From the NCBI GenBank assembly GCA_004362315.1, contig SNWL01000004.1:620001-684000 (forward strand): a stretch of DNA of 64,000 nt, given 5' to 3'. This DNA comes from Mycobacterium sp. BK086 (lineage in GTDB: Bacteria; Actinomycetota; Actinomycetes; Mycobacteriales; Mycobacteriaceae). The notes beneath the pieces are model-generated. The model saw only the letters and a list, made by a program, of their open reading frames with translations, was not told where the DNA came from and searched no databases. Below are positions 1 through 11,637 of the stretch, in pieces. Each line of letters starts with the position of its first letter. Positions within the stretch are counted from its first letter, which is position 1. The position numbers and the translations under genes are program-made.

Positions 1-742
1 CATTCAACGTCGCCACCACCTGGTCGTAGTCGCCGCGGGCTTCACCGTAGCGCAGGAACTTCACCCGCTCGACCAGGATCTGGTGCGCGTCGGGCTGGCT
101 TTCCAGCAATCCGACGACTTCGTCGACGAATTCCTGCAGCGGCATGGCGAATTCGCTGCTTTCCTGCCCGGGCAGCAGTCCGGTGCGTACCGCGGGCGGC
201 ACCAGTTCGACGATCTTGACACTGGTATCGGACAGTTGCAGTCGCACCGACTCGCTGAGCATGTGGATCGCCGCCTTCGAGGCGTTGTAGCTCGGCGTCA
301 CCCGCAGCGGCGCGAACGCCAACCCGGAAGACACCGTGACGATCGTCGAATCCGGTTGGCTTTGCAGATGTTCGACGAACGCAGCGATCAGCCGGATCGG
401 TCCGAGCACGTTGGTGGTGACGATGGCCTCAGCGGACTCGAGGAAGGAGGCCGGATGATGCCAGTCCTCGATCGTCATGATGCCGGCCATCGCGATCACC
501 ACGTTGAGGTCGGGGTAATCGGCCAGCACCTGATCAGCGGCCTGCCCGATACTGGCCGGATCGCTGATGTCGATGCGCACCGCACCCAATCCGGGGTGTT
601 CGGCGGTGATGGCCTCGAGTTGATCGGCGCGACGGCCGCCCACGATGACGGTATTGCCTTTGGCCTGCAGCGCGAGCGCAAGCGCCAGCCCGATACCGCT
701 GGTGGATCCGGGGATGAGGATGGTGTTGCCCGAGATTTGCAT
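1..742 (-). CDS. SDR family oxidoreductase, DltE-like (partial, 3' end outside window)
   Basis: The start is an ATG at 742 preceded on the minus strand by a GGAG-type ribosome site; the frame stays open to base 1, so the C-terminus is missing. The 247 visible residues begin MQISGNTILIPGSTSGIGLA, a Rossmann fold with the TGxxxGxG-type glycine motif. An NAG-like AGIM motif follows, then a serine (VTVSSG) and YNASK, the Tyr-x-x-x-Lys catalytic pair of short-chain dehydrogenases. The spacing suits a DltE/YdfG-type short SDR acting in the cytosol on NAD(P)H. The substrate cannot be told. It is divergent from the response regulator at 867, with a 124-base shared promoter region. Confidence 0.85.
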   Translation of the reverse strand, partial: MQISGNTILIPGSTSGIGLALALALQAKGNTVIVGGRRADQLEAITAEHPGLGAVRIDISDPASIGQAADQVLADYPDLNVVIAMAGIMTIEDWHHPASFLESAEAIVTTNVLGPIRLIAAFVEHLQSQPDSTIVTVSSGLAFAPLRVTPSYNASKAAIHMLSESVRLQLSDTSVKIVELVPPAVRTGLLPGQESSEFAMPLQEFVDEVVGLLESQPDAHQILVERVKFLRYGEARGDYDQVVATLN

Positions 743-834
743 TGCCGATCTCCTTCGCTGAACGAAAACCCATGCCTAGAGTTACCTTTGCGGAACGACA
801 TGGCAATGTCGTCATCGCTGACCGCCATGTCCAC

Positions 835-850
835 TACCGGCTAGCGGTAA
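835..850. promoter_or_regulatory. Candidate response-regulator site (TACCG-GCTAG-CGGTA) upstream of the LuxR-type regulator
   Basis: TACCG at 835-839 and CGGTA at 845-849 form an inverted repeat around GCTAG, just upstream of the ribosome site of the regulator gene at 867. The 11-mer GCTAGCGGTAA at 840-850 recurs exactly at 1952-1962 in front of the histidine kinase, and its core GCTAGCG recurs at 3042-3048 in front of the oxalate operon. The repetition is seen in the sequence; the role as a binding site is inference. Confidence 0.4.
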
Positions 851-866
851 TACCGCAGGAGGACGG

Positions 867-1520
867 ATGTCTGGCACGCGCGTGGTCGTGGCCGATGATG
901 ATGTGCTGCTGAGGGAGGGGCTGGCCAGCCTGCTCAGCAGATCGGGCCTCGAGGTCGTCGGGCAGGCCGGTGACGGCACCGAGCTGCTGGAGCTGGTGCG
1001 CCGGGAGCGCCCTGAGCTTGTGATCACCGATATCCGGATGCCGCCCACGCACAGCACCGAAGGCCTCGACGCGGCCCGGCTCATCAAGGACGAGGCGCCC
1101 GGCACCGCGATCCTGGTGCTGTCGGCTCACGTCGACGTCGACCATGCGCTGGAGTTGTTGTCCGGCGGGCACGCGATCGGCTATCTGTTGAAAAGCCGGG
1201 TCACCGACGTCAACGACTTTCTCGACACACTGGCCCGCATCGTCAACGGCGCGTCGGTGATCGACCCGGCATTGGTGACCGAACTGGTGTCGGCCAGCAG
1301 GCGCAACGACCCGCTTGCCGCGCTGAGCAGTCGGGAACGAGAAGTGCTGGCGCTGATGGCCGAAGGGCTGTCCAACGGCGGAATCGGCAGACGGATCTTC
1401 GTCACCGAGGGCACGGTGGAAAAGCACGTCCGCAGCATCTTGACCAAACTGGACCTGCCGGAGACCAACGACGACCATCGCCGGGTGCGCGCGGTGATCG
1501 TCTATCTCGAATCACTCTGA
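867..1520 (+). CDS. NarL/LuxR-family DNA-binding response regulator
   Basis: This 217-residue protein has an N-terminal receiver domain with acidic residues D10-D12, phospho-acceptor D55 in ITDIRMP, and the conserved K109. A LuxR-type helix-turn-helix occupies about residues 145-210 (LSSREREVLALMAEGLSNGG, then TEGTVEKHVRSI). A very strong ribosome site, AGGAGG, sits at 858-863 and fixes the ATG. It lies next to a lone receiver and a HisKA_3 kinase and is the likely output of that kinase. It is a cytoplasmic transcription factor. Target genes are unknown; the adjacent oxalate operon is the nearest candidate. Confidence 0.93.
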   Translation: MSGTRVVVADDDVLLREGLASLLSRSGLEVVGQAGDGTELLELVRRERPELVITDIRMPPTHSTEGLDAARLIKDEAPGTAILVLSAHVDVDHALELLSGGHAIGYLLKSRVTDVNDFLDTLARIVNGASVIDPALVTELVSASRRNDPLAALSSREREVLALMAEGLSNGGIGRRIFVTEGTVEKHVRSILTKLDLPETNDDHRRVRAVIVYLESL

Positions 1521-1531
1521 GCCCCAACCAG

Positions 1532-1888
1532 TTAGGGGCGTCCGACCAACTCCCGGACCGCCTGGGTGGAGAAGGCGAATTTCGGCAGGAAGCCGGATAC
1601 CGGGCTCACGGCGATCAAGTCGGTGAGATCGGCTTCGGCATGCGTGGAGATCAGGATCATGGCGGACGCCGGCGCCCCCACATCGTGCAGCGCCTTCACG
1701 ACGTCGAATCCGCTTTCGGCTCCCAGATCGACGTCGACGAGCGTCACATCCGGCCGAAGTTCCTGATAGCTGCGCAGGGCGTCAGCGGTGTTCGAGGCCA
1801 TGCCGACCACGGCGATGCCGCCGCGCTGCAGGATCGTGCTGGCGGTGGTGCGGAACTGAGCGCTGTCATCGACGATCAAACAGCGCAT
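1532..1888 (-). CDS. Stand-alone receiver-domain protein
   Basis: At 118 residues this is only a receiver domain: MRCLIVDDS with D7/D8, likely phospho-acceptor D52 in TLVDVDL, a Thr-like switch residue in ILIST, and the Lys in FLPKF. There is no DNA-binding or enzymatic output domain. It is convergent with the response regulator at 867 (11-base gap) and divergent from the kinase at 2018. It could act as a phosphate sink, or compete with the LuxR-type regulator for the same kinase. Function is inferred from domain content only. Confidence 0.88.
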   Translation of the reverse strand: MRCLIVDDSAQFRTTASTILQRGGIAVVGMASNTADALRSYQELRPDVTLVDVDLGAESGFDVVKALHDVGAPASAMILISTHAEADLTDLIAVSPVSGFLPKFAFSTQAVRELVGRP

Positions 1889-1951
1889 GCGAACCTCCCA
1901 AGCCGAACATGTGTTTCAGGATGGCAGAACCGGTCGGGGCTTGGCATTGCT

Positions 1952-1962
1952 GCTAGCGGTAA
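1952..1962. promoter_or_regulatory. Second copy of the GCTAGCGGTAA motif, between receiver and kinase genes
   Basis: This exact 11-base match to 840-850 lies in the 129-base divergent region between the lone receiver (start 1888) and the histidine kinase (start 2018). It could serve either gene. It fits a self-regulated two-component locus but has not been shown to bind anything. Confidence 0.4.
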
Positions 1963-2017
1963 AGCTCGCTTTGCAGGTACCCGATCGGCGGATGCCCCTT
2001 ACCATCGATCCCAAACC

Positions 2018-3022
2018 ATGACACCCACACGTGATCGCCTGCTGGCGTTGCTGATCCGCCCGACCCCGCCGCCGCTGGTGTGGGGCGTGCTCACCGCCAT
2101 CGCGTTCATCGCCGCGGAGACCGCGATCGTGCATCTCCTGAAAAGGGTGGCCCCCGACAACGCCTTCGGGGCGATCTTCCTGCTGGGGGTCCTGGTGGTC
2201 TCGGCGGGGTGGGGCTTCGGACTGGCGGTGGCCACCTCGGTGGCCAGCGCGATGGCCTACGTGTGGTTCCACGTCAACGAGGGCACGGGCAGCCTGATCC
2301 CGGCGGTGGTGGTGTTCCTGACCCTGGCGGTGCTGACGAACGTGCTTGTCGGCCAGGCCCGGCTCCGCGCGGCCGAGGCCATGCGCATCAGCGCCGAGCT
2401 GCAGGCCTCCCGGGCGCGCATCGTCTCGGCCGCCGACCAGGCCCGTCGCGGATTCGAACGCGACCTGCACGACGGCGCACAGCAGCGCATCGTGTCGCTC
2501 GGGCTGGAGCTGCGGGCGCTGGAGGCCTCGGTCCCCGAGGAACTGCCCGAGCTGCGCGCACAGCTCGGCGCGATCATCGAGGGCCTGGCCCAGCTGCATA
2601 CCGACCTGCAGGAGCTCTCGCGGGGCATTCACCCCGCGATCCTGTCCAGGGGTGGTCTCGGACCGGCGATCAAGACCCTGGCCCGGCGCTCGGCGGTCCC
2701 GGTCGCCCTCGACCTCGATGTCGACCGGCGGCTGCCCGAATCCGTCGAGGTCGCCGCCTACTACGTGGTCGCCGAGGCCCTCACCAACGCCGCCAAACAC
2801 GCGCAGGCCGACGAGGTGACCGTGTGGGCACGGGTGACCGACACCGAGCTGGCGCTGCGGATCGCCGACGACGGCATCGGGGGCGCCGGCCATGGCGGTG
2901 GGTCCGGCTTGATCGGGCTCAAGGACCGCGTCGAGGCATTGTCCGGACGCCTCGGCATCGTCAGTGCCACCGGCGCCGGAACGACGATCAGCGTGAACAT
3001 CCCGCTGCCCTCTGGGGGCTAG
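2018..3022 (+). CDS. Sensor histidine kinase, DUF4118 membrane sensor plus HisKA_3
   Basis: Translation from the ATG at 2018 gives 334 residues. Residues about 20-115 form three or four membrane segments resembling the KdpD-like DUF4118 region. A short coiled linker leads to the HisKA_3 dimerisation helix with phospho-accepting H151 in FERDLHDGAQQ. The ATPase domain shows an N box (EALTNAAKHA), a DDG-type G1 box (IADDGIGG) and GLIGLKDRVEALSG. This subfamily pairs with NarL/LuxR-type regulators, which fits the neighbour at 867. No extracytoplasmic sensor domain is present, so the signal may be membrane- or ligand-derived. No strong ribosome site precedes the start. Confidence 0.9.
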   Translation: MTPTRDRLLALLIRPTPPPLVWGVLTAIAFIAAETAIVHLLKRVAPDNAFGAIFLLGVLVVSAGWGFGLAVATSVASAMAYVWFHVNEGTGSLIPAVVVFLTLAVLTNVLVGQARLRAAEAMRISAELQASRARIVSAADQARRGFERDLHDGAQQRIVSLGLELRALEASVPEELPELRAQLGAIIEGLAQLHTDLQELSRGIHPAILSRGGLGPAIKTLARRSAVPVALDLDVDRRLPESVEVAAYYVVAEALTNAAKHAQADEVTVWARVTDTELALRIADDGIGGAGHGGGSGLIGLKDRVEALSGRLGIVSATGAGTTISVNIPLPSGG

Positions 3023-3041
3023 CCCTACCCGCGAATGTGCA

Positions 3042-3048
3042 GCTAGCG
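3042..3048. promoter_or_regulatory. GCTAGCG core motif upstream of the oxalate operon
   Basis: The heptamer shared by the two upstream motif copies occurs 39 bases before the ATG of the oxalyl-CoA decarboxylase gene. It supports, weakly, control of the oxalate genes by the adjacent two-component system. A heptamer can occur by chance. Confidence 0.25.
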
Positions 3049-3086
3049 CTCTAGCCCAGGCGAGTGCGGGCGAGCACACTTCAACC

Positions 3087-4799
3087 ATGACTTCGCCTGA
3101 CGTGCAAGACGGTCCACTGACCGACGGGTTCCACCTCGTGGTCGACGCGCTCAAGCTCAACGATGTCGCGACCATCTATGGCGTGGTCGGCATTCCGATC
3201 ACCGATCTCGCCCGGCTGGCTCAAGCCGAGGGCATCCGCTACATCGGCTTCCGTCATGAATCCGATGCCGGCCACGCTGCTGCCGCCGCGGGCTTCCTGA
3301 CCGGCAAACCCGGTGTGTGCCTGACGGTTTCGGGACCCGGCTTTCTCAATGGCATGGTCGCCCTGGCCAACGCGACCGTGAATTGCTTCCCGATGGTCCA
3401 CATCGCCGGGTCCAGCACCCGGGCCATCGTCGATCTGCAGCGCGGTGACTACGAAGAGCTCGACCAGATGGCGATCGCGAAACCCCTTGCCAAGGCCAGC
3501 TTTCGCGTCGATCGGGTCGAGGACATCGGGCGCGGCATCGCGCGGGCGTTCCGCACCGCGGTGTCCGGTCGCCCGGGCGGGGTGTACCTCGACATCCCCG
3601 GCGACGTTCTCGCTCAGACGATCGGCGCAGCGGCCGGCGCCGCGACGTTGTGGAAGATCACCGATCCGGCGCCCGCCCAATCCCCTTCCCCCGAGGCTGT
3701 TTTGCGGGCATTGGAGTTGCTGGCCGGCGCGCAGCGGCCGTTGATCGTGCTGGGCAAGGGCGCCGCCTACGCACAGGCCGACCAGCAGATCCGGTCGTTC
3801 GTCGAAACCACCGGTATCCCGTTCCTGCCGATGTCGATGGCCAAGGGTCTGATCCCCGACGACCATGAACTCTCAGCCGCCGCCGCACGCTCACTGGCGA
3901 TGTCACGCGCCGATGTGGTCTTGCTCGTCGGCGCACGGCTGAACTGGCTGCTGCAGCATGGCGAATCGCCGCACTGGGCCGGTGGCACCACGTTCATCCA
4001 GATCGACATCGACCCGACCGAATTCGACAGCAACCAGGCGACCGTCCCGCTGGCCGGCGACATCACCTCGGTCATCGGTGCACTCGATGCCGGCCTGCAG
4101 CGGCAGCCGGTCACGTGTCCCTCCGCATGGCCGGCCGAGCTGGCGCAGAAGCGTGAGCACAACACTGCGAGCATGGCCCGCCGGCTGGCCGAGGACCCGC
4201 AGCCGATGCGCTTCTACAACGCGCTGCGACCGATCCGGGACTTCATCCGCGATCACCCCGAGGTGTATCTGGTCAACGAAGGCGCGAACGCCCTGGACAT
4301 GACGCGCAACATCGTCGACATGCGGGTGCCGCGACACCGCCTGGACTGCGGCACCTGGGGTGTGATGGGCATCGGTATGGGCTACGCGATCGCCGCGGCA
4401 GTCGAGAGCGGCCAGCCGGTCATCGCGGTCGAAGGCGACAGCGCGTTCGGGTTCAGCGGGATGGAGATCGAAACCATCTGCCGCTATGGCCTTCCCATCA
4501 CTGTCGTGATCCTCAACAACGGCGGGGTGTACCGCGGCGACGGCGTCGACCCCTACGGCACCGACCCCGAGCCAACTGTGCTGGCACCGCGCGCCCACCA
4601 CGAACGGCTCATCGAAGCCTTCGGCGGCACCGGCTACCACGTGGACACCCCGGACGCACTGGCCAGTGCGCTGGCCGCCGCCGTGGCCTCGCGCCGACCC
4701 GCACTCATCGACTGCCAACTGGATCCGTCCGCAGGCACCGAAAGCGGCCACCTGACCAACCTCAACCCCCGCAGCGCGCTGCAGCCGACCCAGGCCTGA
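3087..4799 (+). CDS. oxc: Oxalyl-CoA decarboxylase
   Basis: This 570-residue thiamine-diphosphate enzyme converts oxalyl-CoA to formyl-CoA and CO2 in the cytosol. The N-terminal PYR domain has the catalytic glutamate near residue 58 ([16 protein letters not shown]), followed by [17 protein letters not shown]. The central domain spans about 190-350. The PP domain carries the thiamine/Mg motif beginning [14 protein letters not shown] near residue 449 and ending at VVILNNGG. Length and motifs match oxalyl-CoA decarboxylases (OxcA, Rv0118c in M. tuberculosis). It heads a three-gene operon with the CoA-transferase 11 bases downstream and the CoA ligase after that. Confidence 0.95.
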   Translation: MTSPDVQDGPLTDGFHLVVDALKLNDVATIYGVVGIPITDLARLAQAEGIRYIGFRHESDAGHAAAAAGFLTGKPGVCLTVSGPGFLNGMVALANATVNCFPMVHIAGSSTRAIVDLQRGDYEELDQMAIAKPLAKASFRVDRVEDIGRGIARAFRTAVSGRPGGVYLDIPGDVLAQTIGAAAGAATLWKITDPAPAQSPSPEAVLRALELLAGAQRPLIVLGKGAAYAQADQQIRSFVETTGIPFLPMSMAKGLIPDDHELSAAAARSLAMSRADVVLLVGARLNWLLQHGESPHWAGGTTFIQIDIDPTEFDSNQATVPLAGDITSVIGALDAGLQRQPVTCPSAWPAELAQKREHNTASMARRLAEDPQPMRFYNALRPIRDFIRDHPEVYLVNEGANALDMTRNIVDMRVPRHRLDCGTWGVMGIGMGYAIAAAVESGQPVIAVEGDSAFGFSGMEIETICRYGLPITVVILNNGGVYRGDGVDPYGTDPEPTVLAPRAHHERLIEAFGGTGYHVDTPDALASALAAAVASRRPALIDCQLDPSAGTESGHLTNLNPRSALQPTQA

Positions 4800-4810
4800 A
4801 AGGAAGACCA

Positions 4811-6073
4811 ATGAACACGCAAGCCCCACAACCGCTTTCCGGTATCAAGGTGATCGACTTCACCGGTGTCCAGGCCGGTCCGGCCTGCACGCAGATGATG
4901 GCCTGGTTCGGCGCAGACGTGCTGAAGGTCGAGCGCCTCGACGGCGGTGACGTGACCCGCCACCAGCTGCGCGACATCCCCAACCACGACGCCCTGTACT
5001 TCACGATGCTCAACAGCAACAAGCGCTCACTGGCGATCAACACCAAGACCCCGCAGGGCCTGGAGGTGATGGAGAAGCTGATCCGCGAAGCCGACGTGCT
5101 GGTGGAGAACTTCGCCCCTGGCGCTCTCGATCGAATGGGCTTGTCCTGGGAGCACATCCACGAATTGAACCCACGACTGATCTTCGGCTCGGTGAAGGGC
5201 TTCAACGACGAGTCGCCGTGGAAGGACCTCAAGGTCTACGAGAACGTCGCGCAGGCCGCCGGCGGCGCCCTGTCGACCACCGGGTTCTGGGACGGCCCGC
5301 CGACTGTGAGCTCGGCTGCGCTCGGTGACAGCAACACCGGTATGCACCTGTTGATCGGCATCCTCACCGCCCTGCTGGCGCGGGAGAAGACCGGTGTGGG
5401 ACAGAAGGTTTCGGTGTCCATGCAGGACGCGGTGCTGAACCTGTGCCGGGTGAAGCTGCGCGACCAGGAACGTCTGGAGGCGGTCGGCTACCTCGAGGAG
5501 TACCCGCAGTACCCCAACACCCCGTTCGGCGATTCGGTGCCGCGGGGCGGAAATGCCGGCGGCGGTGGACAACCGGGTTGGGTGCTCAAATGCAAAGGTT
5601 GGGAGGACGATCCCAATGCCTACATCTACTTCACCATCCAGGAGCAGAACTGGGCGAGGACGTGCGAGGCGGTCGGCAGGCCGGAGTGGGCGGACGACCC
5701 CGCCTACAGCACCGCCGAGGCCCGCCAGCCGCACATCTTCGACATCTTCGCCGATATCGAGAAGTGGCTGGCCGACAAGACGAAGTACGAGGCCGTCGAC
5801 ATCCTGCGCAAGTACGACGTGCCGTGCGCACCGGTGCTGAGCATGAAGGAGATCGCCTACGACCCAGCGCTTCGGGCCAGCGGCACGGTCGTCGAGGTCG
5901 AGCAGGAGGAGCGTGGAAAGTATCTGACCGTGGGCAGCCCGGTGAAGTTCTCCGATTTCACCCCGACAATCACCGGCGCACCACTGCTGGGAGAGCACAC
6001 AATCGATGTGCTCAGCGACCTCGGCTACAGCACAGACCAGATCGAGGGCCTGAAGACCGCACACGTCATCTGA
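4811..6073 (+). CDS. frc: Formyl-CoA:oxalate CoA-transferase (family III)
   Basis: At 420 residues this is the usual size for Frc. It moves CoA from formyl-CoA to oxalate, regenerating oxalyl-CoA. The N-terminal [20 protein letters not shown] and the catalytic aspartate D173 in [13 protein letters not shown] are typical of CaiB/Frc enzymes. A glycine-rich loop ([12 protein letters not shown], about 246-257) matches the flexible tetraglycine loop known in Frc. AAAGGA supplies the ribosome site at about 4799-4804. Pairing with oxalyl-CoA decarboxylase immediately upstream makes formyl-CoA:oxalate transfer far more likely than another family III activity. Confidence 0.94.
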   Translation: MNTQAPQPLSGIKVIDFTGVQAGPACTQMMAWFGADVLKVERLDGGDVTRHQLRDIPNHDALYFTMLNSNKRSLAINTKTPQGLEVMEKLIREADVLVENFAPGALDRMGLSWEHIHELNPRLIFGSVKGFNDESPWKDLKVYENVAQAAGGALSTTGFWDGPPTVSSAALGDSNTGMHLLIGILTALLAREKTGVGQKVSVSMQDAVLNLCRVKLRDQERLEAVGYLEEYPQYPNTPFGDSVPRGGNAGGGGQPGWVLKCKGWEDDPNAYIYFTIQEQNWARTCEAVGRPEWADDPAYSTAEARQPHIFDIFADIEKWLADKTKYEAVDILRKYDVPCAPVLSMKEIAYDPALRASGTVVEVEQEERGKYLTVGSPVKFSDFTPTITGAPLLGEHTIDVLSDLGYSTDQIEGLKTAHVI

Positions 6074-6086
6074 CCGGAGGCCGATT

Positions 6087-7544
6087 ATGTTGTTGGGCGA
6101 CCTGGTTGCGCATACCGCCGCGACCACCCCGGCGGCGATTGCGCTGGTCGTCACCGCCGAGAACCGTTCCGTCAGTTACTCGGTGCTGGCCGATCTGATC
6201 GAGCAGGCTGCCACTGCGCTGCGAGGCACCGGGTTGGCTGCCGGGGATGTGGTCGGGCTGCGGGCACCCAACACCGTCGACTACGTCGTCGGTCTGCTCG
6301 GTGCCGCACGGGCCGGGCTCGTGGTGGCGCCACTGGATCCGGCCCTGCCTGTGGCCGAACAACAGGACCGGATGCAACGGCTGGGTGCTCGGGCGGTGCT
6401 GACGAACGCTCCTGCCGAGGTGCTGGACGGTGCCCCGGAAATCAGGCTTGGCGTCGACGGATCGCACTGCACCGTGAGCGGCGCCCCGACCGAGGGCAGG
6501 GATCCGTCGGCGATCGGCATCACTCCCGATGACGCGATGGTGATGTTCACGTCGGGAACGACCGGCAAGCCGAAGATGGTGCCGTGGACCCATGATGCGT
6601 TGGCCGCGGCGATGAACAACGTGGTGTCCGCCTACGGGTTACGTGCCGACGATGCCACCGTCGCGGTGATGCCGATGTTCCACGGGCATGGTCTGGTGGC
6701 CGGCCTGTTGGCGACGCTGGCCAGCGGCGGCACGCTGGGCTTGCCTGAGAAGGCGCGCTTTTCACCGCACACGTTCTTCGGCGAGCTGTCCGCGACGGGA
6801 GCCACGTGGGTGACTGCGGTGCCGACGATCTACCAGGTGTTGTTGGACGTCGGGCCGGAGGGTGCCGCAGCGGCCGCGCGATTGCGTTTTCTGCGCAGCT
6901 GCAGCGCCCCGCTGCCGCCCGCGGTGGCTCAGCGGCTGGAAGACGCGTTCGGCGCGCCGGTGCTGCCGGCGTACGGGATGACCGAGGCGACGCATCAAGC
7001 CTGCGCGGTGAGTGCCGGCGCCGACAGCGAGACGCGGCTGGAGACGGTCGGGGCGCCGGTCGGCGCCGAACTGCGCATCGCCGATACCGGTGAGGTGTGG
7101 TTGCGCGGACCGGCCGTGGCGCGTGGTTACCTCAACGACCCGGCGGCCACTGCGTCGACATTCGGCGACGGCTGGTTGCGTACCGGCGACCTCGGCTCGG
7201 TGAATGATGCTGGGGTGCTGACGCTTCGGGGCCGCATCAAGAACATCATCAACCGGGGCGGGGAGAAGATCTCCCCGGAGCGAGTCGAGGACGTGCTGCT
7301 CGCCCATCCCGATGTGGTGCAGGCGGCGGTGTTCCCGGTTCCGGACGACAAGTACGGCGAGCAGGTGGCCGCGGTGGTCGTCTTGCGATCCGGAGCCGCG
7401 TTCGACAGCGCGGCGCTGCAGGCGTTCTGCGCGTCCCGGCTCGCCAAGTTCGAAGTCCCGGAGCGTATTTCACCGGTGGACGAGCTACCGGTGACCGCGA
7501 AAGGCTCAGTGGACCGGAATCGGTTGGCGCAGCTGTTCGGCTAG
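6087..7544 (+). CDS. fadD7: Oxalate--CoA ligase (AMP-forming, FadD7/AAE3-like)
   Basis: This 485-residue ANL-superfamily ligase carries the P-loop FTSGTTGKPKMVPWTH, the PMFHGHGLVAGLLATLASGG stretch characteristic of plant and yeast oxalyl-CoA synthetases (AAE3/Pcs60), and AYGMTEA. It also shows WLRTGDLG, the hinge GRIKNIINRGGEKISP, and the C-terminal catalytic lysine in PVTAKGSVDR. In M. tuberculosis the fadD7 gene lies beside oxcA. Here it is the third gene of the oxalate operon, 13 bases after frc, and would activate oxalate with ATP to prime the cycle. Its stop overlaps the convergent P450 gene by 4 bases. The specific substrate is inferred from context and motif similarity. Confidence 0.87.
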   Translation: MLLGDLVAHTAATTPAAIALVVTAENRSVSYSVLADLIEQAATALRGTGLAAGDVVGLRAPNTVDYVVGLLGAARAGLVVAPLDPALPVAEQQDRMQRLGARAVLTNAPAEVLDGAPEIRLGVDGSHCTVSGAPTEGRDPSAIGITPDDAMVMFTSGTTGKPKMVPWTHDALAAAMNNVVSAYGLRADDATVAVMPMFHGHGLVAGLLATLASGGTLGLPEKARFSPHTFFGELSATGATWVTAVPTIYQVLLDVGPEGAAAAARLRFLRSCSAPLPPAVAQRLEDAFGAPVLPAYGMTEATHQACAVSAGADSETRLETVGAPVGAELRIADTGEVWLRGPAVARGYLNDPAATASTFGDGWLRTGDLGSVNDAGVLTLRGRIKNIINRGGEKISPERVEDVLLAHPDVVQAAVFPVPDDKYGEQVAAVVVLRSGAAFDSAALQAFCASRLAKFEVPERISPVDELPVTAKGSVDRNRLAQLFG

Positions 7545-8764
7545 CTCACGGCGACGTCGAGGCGGGCCATGCCCCGCAGCGTGACATGCGGCTTGTAAGT
7601 CGGTTCCTCCGCCAGCCGCGCATCCGGGAAGCGCTTGGTCACGGCAGAAAGAGCGACCGCGGCTTCCATCCGCGCGAGCGGGGCGCCGAGGCAGAAGTGC
7701 GGGCCGTGCCCGAACGCCAGGTGGCGGACCGTACCGCGGGTGGGGTCGAATTCGTCGGGCCGCTCGGTGACGGCGGGATCGCGGTGCGCCGCGGCCAGCA
7801 GGATCATCATGATGTCGCCCTTGGGAATTGAGCTGGTGCCGATCGTCATGTCGGCGCCCGCGACCCGGCTGGCCAGCTGCACCGGTGGGTCGTAACGCAA
7901 CGTCTCCTCGATGATGGCCGGAGCTCGGCCCGGATCGGCACTCAGCGCGGTCCAGTTCTCGTGGTTGCGCAGCATCGCCAGGATGCCGTTAGCGATCAGG
8001 TTCACCGTCGTCTCGTGGCCCGCGATCAGCAACAGGTTGCAGGTCGCGACGATCTCCTCTTCGGTGAGCTGGTCACCGGATTCCTCGACGGAGATCAGCG
8101 CCGACATCAGGTCATCGGCCGGCTTCGAGCGCCGCTGCTCGAGCAGCTCGCGCAGGTAGCCCCGCAGCCACAGTCCGGCCTGCATCCGCTCCTCGAGACC
8201 CTGCGTCTCGCCCGAGAACGTGACAAACGGATCCAGACCTTGCGCCAGAATTGTTGACGCCGAACTGAATTGAGGCTCGTCTTCCATCGGCACGCCCAGC
8301 AGCCGACAGATCACCGCAACCGGAAGCGGGTGCGCCAGGGCCTCGATGACATCGAACTGACCGGTGTCGTCGACCTTGTCCAACAGCCCGTCGACCAAGC
8401 CGGTGATGTCCGACTCCAAACCCTTGACCACTTTGGGCGAGAACGCCTTGCTGACCAGCTTGCGTAGCCGGGTGTGATCCGGCGGGTCGAGGAACAGGAA
8501 TCCGGGCGGGCCGAAGGGGCGAACCTGTTCCCCGGCGGCGACGGCCTGCTGCGCCGCGGTCGATTTCATTCGGTCACTGCACGAATCGGGGTGGCGCAGC
8601 ACCTCGTCGCAATCGGCGAAGCTGGACAACACGTGCAGGGTGGACTCCGGCATGTGCATCGGGCCGCCGTCGAGGATCTGCCGGTAGACCGGGTACGGGT
8701 TGGCTCGGATGCCGGGGTCGAGCAGTTTCAGCAGCAGTGCCTGCGGCTCGGCGGGAGCAGTCAT
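7541..8764 (-). CDS. Cytochrome P450
   Basis: A 407-residue soluble bacterial P450. Visible features are the I-helix oxygen-binding motif AGHETT (248-253), the K-helix ExxR (E287-R290), and the heme-binding loop FGHGPHFCLG with proximal Cys358. The protein would need ferredoxin partners, which are not encoded nearby. It follows tgt with a 4-base gap and is probably cotranscribed with tgt and the dehalogenase. Its location suggests it could be the CYP164-type P450 found in this part of some mycobacterial genomes, but I recall that only loosely and leave the family open. Substrate unknown. Confidence 0.92.
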   Translation of the reverse strand: MTAPAEPQALLLKLLDPGIRANPYPVYRQILDGGPMHMPESTLHVLSSFADCDEVLRHPDSCSDRMKSTAAQQAVAAGEQVRPFGPPGFLFLDPPDHTRLRKLVSKAFSPKVVKGLESDITGLVDGLLDKVDDTGQFDVIEALAHPLPVAVICRLLGVPMEDEPQFSSASTILAQGLDPFVTFSGETQGLEERMQAGLWLRGYLRELLEQRRSKPADDLMSALISVEESGDQLTEEEIVATCNLLLIAGHETTVNLIANGILAMLRNHENWTALSADPGRAPAIIEETLRYDPPVQLASRVAGADMTIGTSSIPKGDIMMILLAAAHRDPAVTERPDEFDPTRGTVRHLAFGHGPHFCLGAPLARMEAAVALSAVTKRFPDARLAEEPTYKPHVTLRGMARLDVAVS

Positions 8765-8768
8765 CTAC

Positions 8769-10924
<2,156 letters not shown>

Positions 10925-11109
10925 AACGGTCAAGATACCGACTTTCCCTGTGCCGTCCGCGATTTGCCCGATACCGGGGGTCAATTTCCAACAGCTGGCC
11001 GTCAGGCAAATATTTCGTCCATTCCTGCCACCAGCGGGATTTCGCGCACCATACTTTCCCTCGATGATCCGTCAATGGCGACGGATCACGCCTACATAAG
11101 GAGACATCG

Positions 11110-11622
11110 GTGAAGCGTGGATTGGTGGTGACCGTCGCCGGCGCCGCAGTCTTGGTGGCGGGGCTGTCCGGTTGTTCCAAGGACGAGAAGAAAACTGAGT
11201 CGACGACGAGCGCCAAGGCGACGACGTCGGCAGCGGCAACAACGAGCGCGGCGGCAGGGTCCCCCAGCGCGACCGCCGGTGCCGGCACCGCAAAGGTGAC
11301 GATCGACGGACAGGCTCAGAACGTCCAGGGCCAGGTCGTCTGCGCGACCGCGGGCGGCAACGTCAACATCGCGATCGGCGAGGCGATGACCGGTATCGCG
11401 GCGGTGCTGTCCGCCGACGGTTCGACGGTGCAGTCCGTCGGCCTGGGCAACGTCAACGGTGTGACGCTGGGCTACACGCAGGGCGTGCCCGGCGGCGCGA
11501 GCGCCACCGCCAAGAAGGATGGCAACTCCTACACGATCAGCGGAACTGCGACGGGTGTGGACATGGCCAACCCGATGCAGCCCGTGACCAAGCCGTTCGA
11601 AATCCAGGTCACCTGCCCGTAG
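11110..11622 (+). CDS. lpqH: 19-kDa lipoprotein LpqH family
   Basis: The start is GTG at 11110 with ribosome site AAGGAGA just upstream. The 170-residue product has a signal peptide and lipobox LSGC with lipidated Cys22, a Thr/Ser/Ala-rich stretch (about 29-58) of the kind glycosylated in LpqH, and a compact C-terminal domain (about 60-170) with a likely disulfide pair (the cysteines in VVCATAG and QVTCP). It is anchored to the outer leaflet of the plasma membrane or cell wall. M. tuberculosis LpqH (Rv3763) is a TLR2 agonist. The gene is monocistronic and ends in a strong hairpin. Confidence 0.92.
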   Translation: MKRGLVVTVAGAAVLVAGLSGCSKDEKKTESTTSAKATTSAAATTSAAAGSPSATAGAGTAKVTIDGQAQNVQGQVVCATAGGNVNIAIGEAMTGIAAVLSADGSTVQSVGLGNVNGVTLGYTQGVPGGASATAKKDGNSYTISGTATGVDMANPMQPVTKPFEIQVTCP

Positions 11623-11637
11623 TCGGGGGCCAAACGG

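Noticed and set aside
83-844. Plus-strand open frame over the partial SDR
   Set aside because: It is antisense to a reading with all SDR motifs; the plus-strand product is Arg/Asp-rich with no family.
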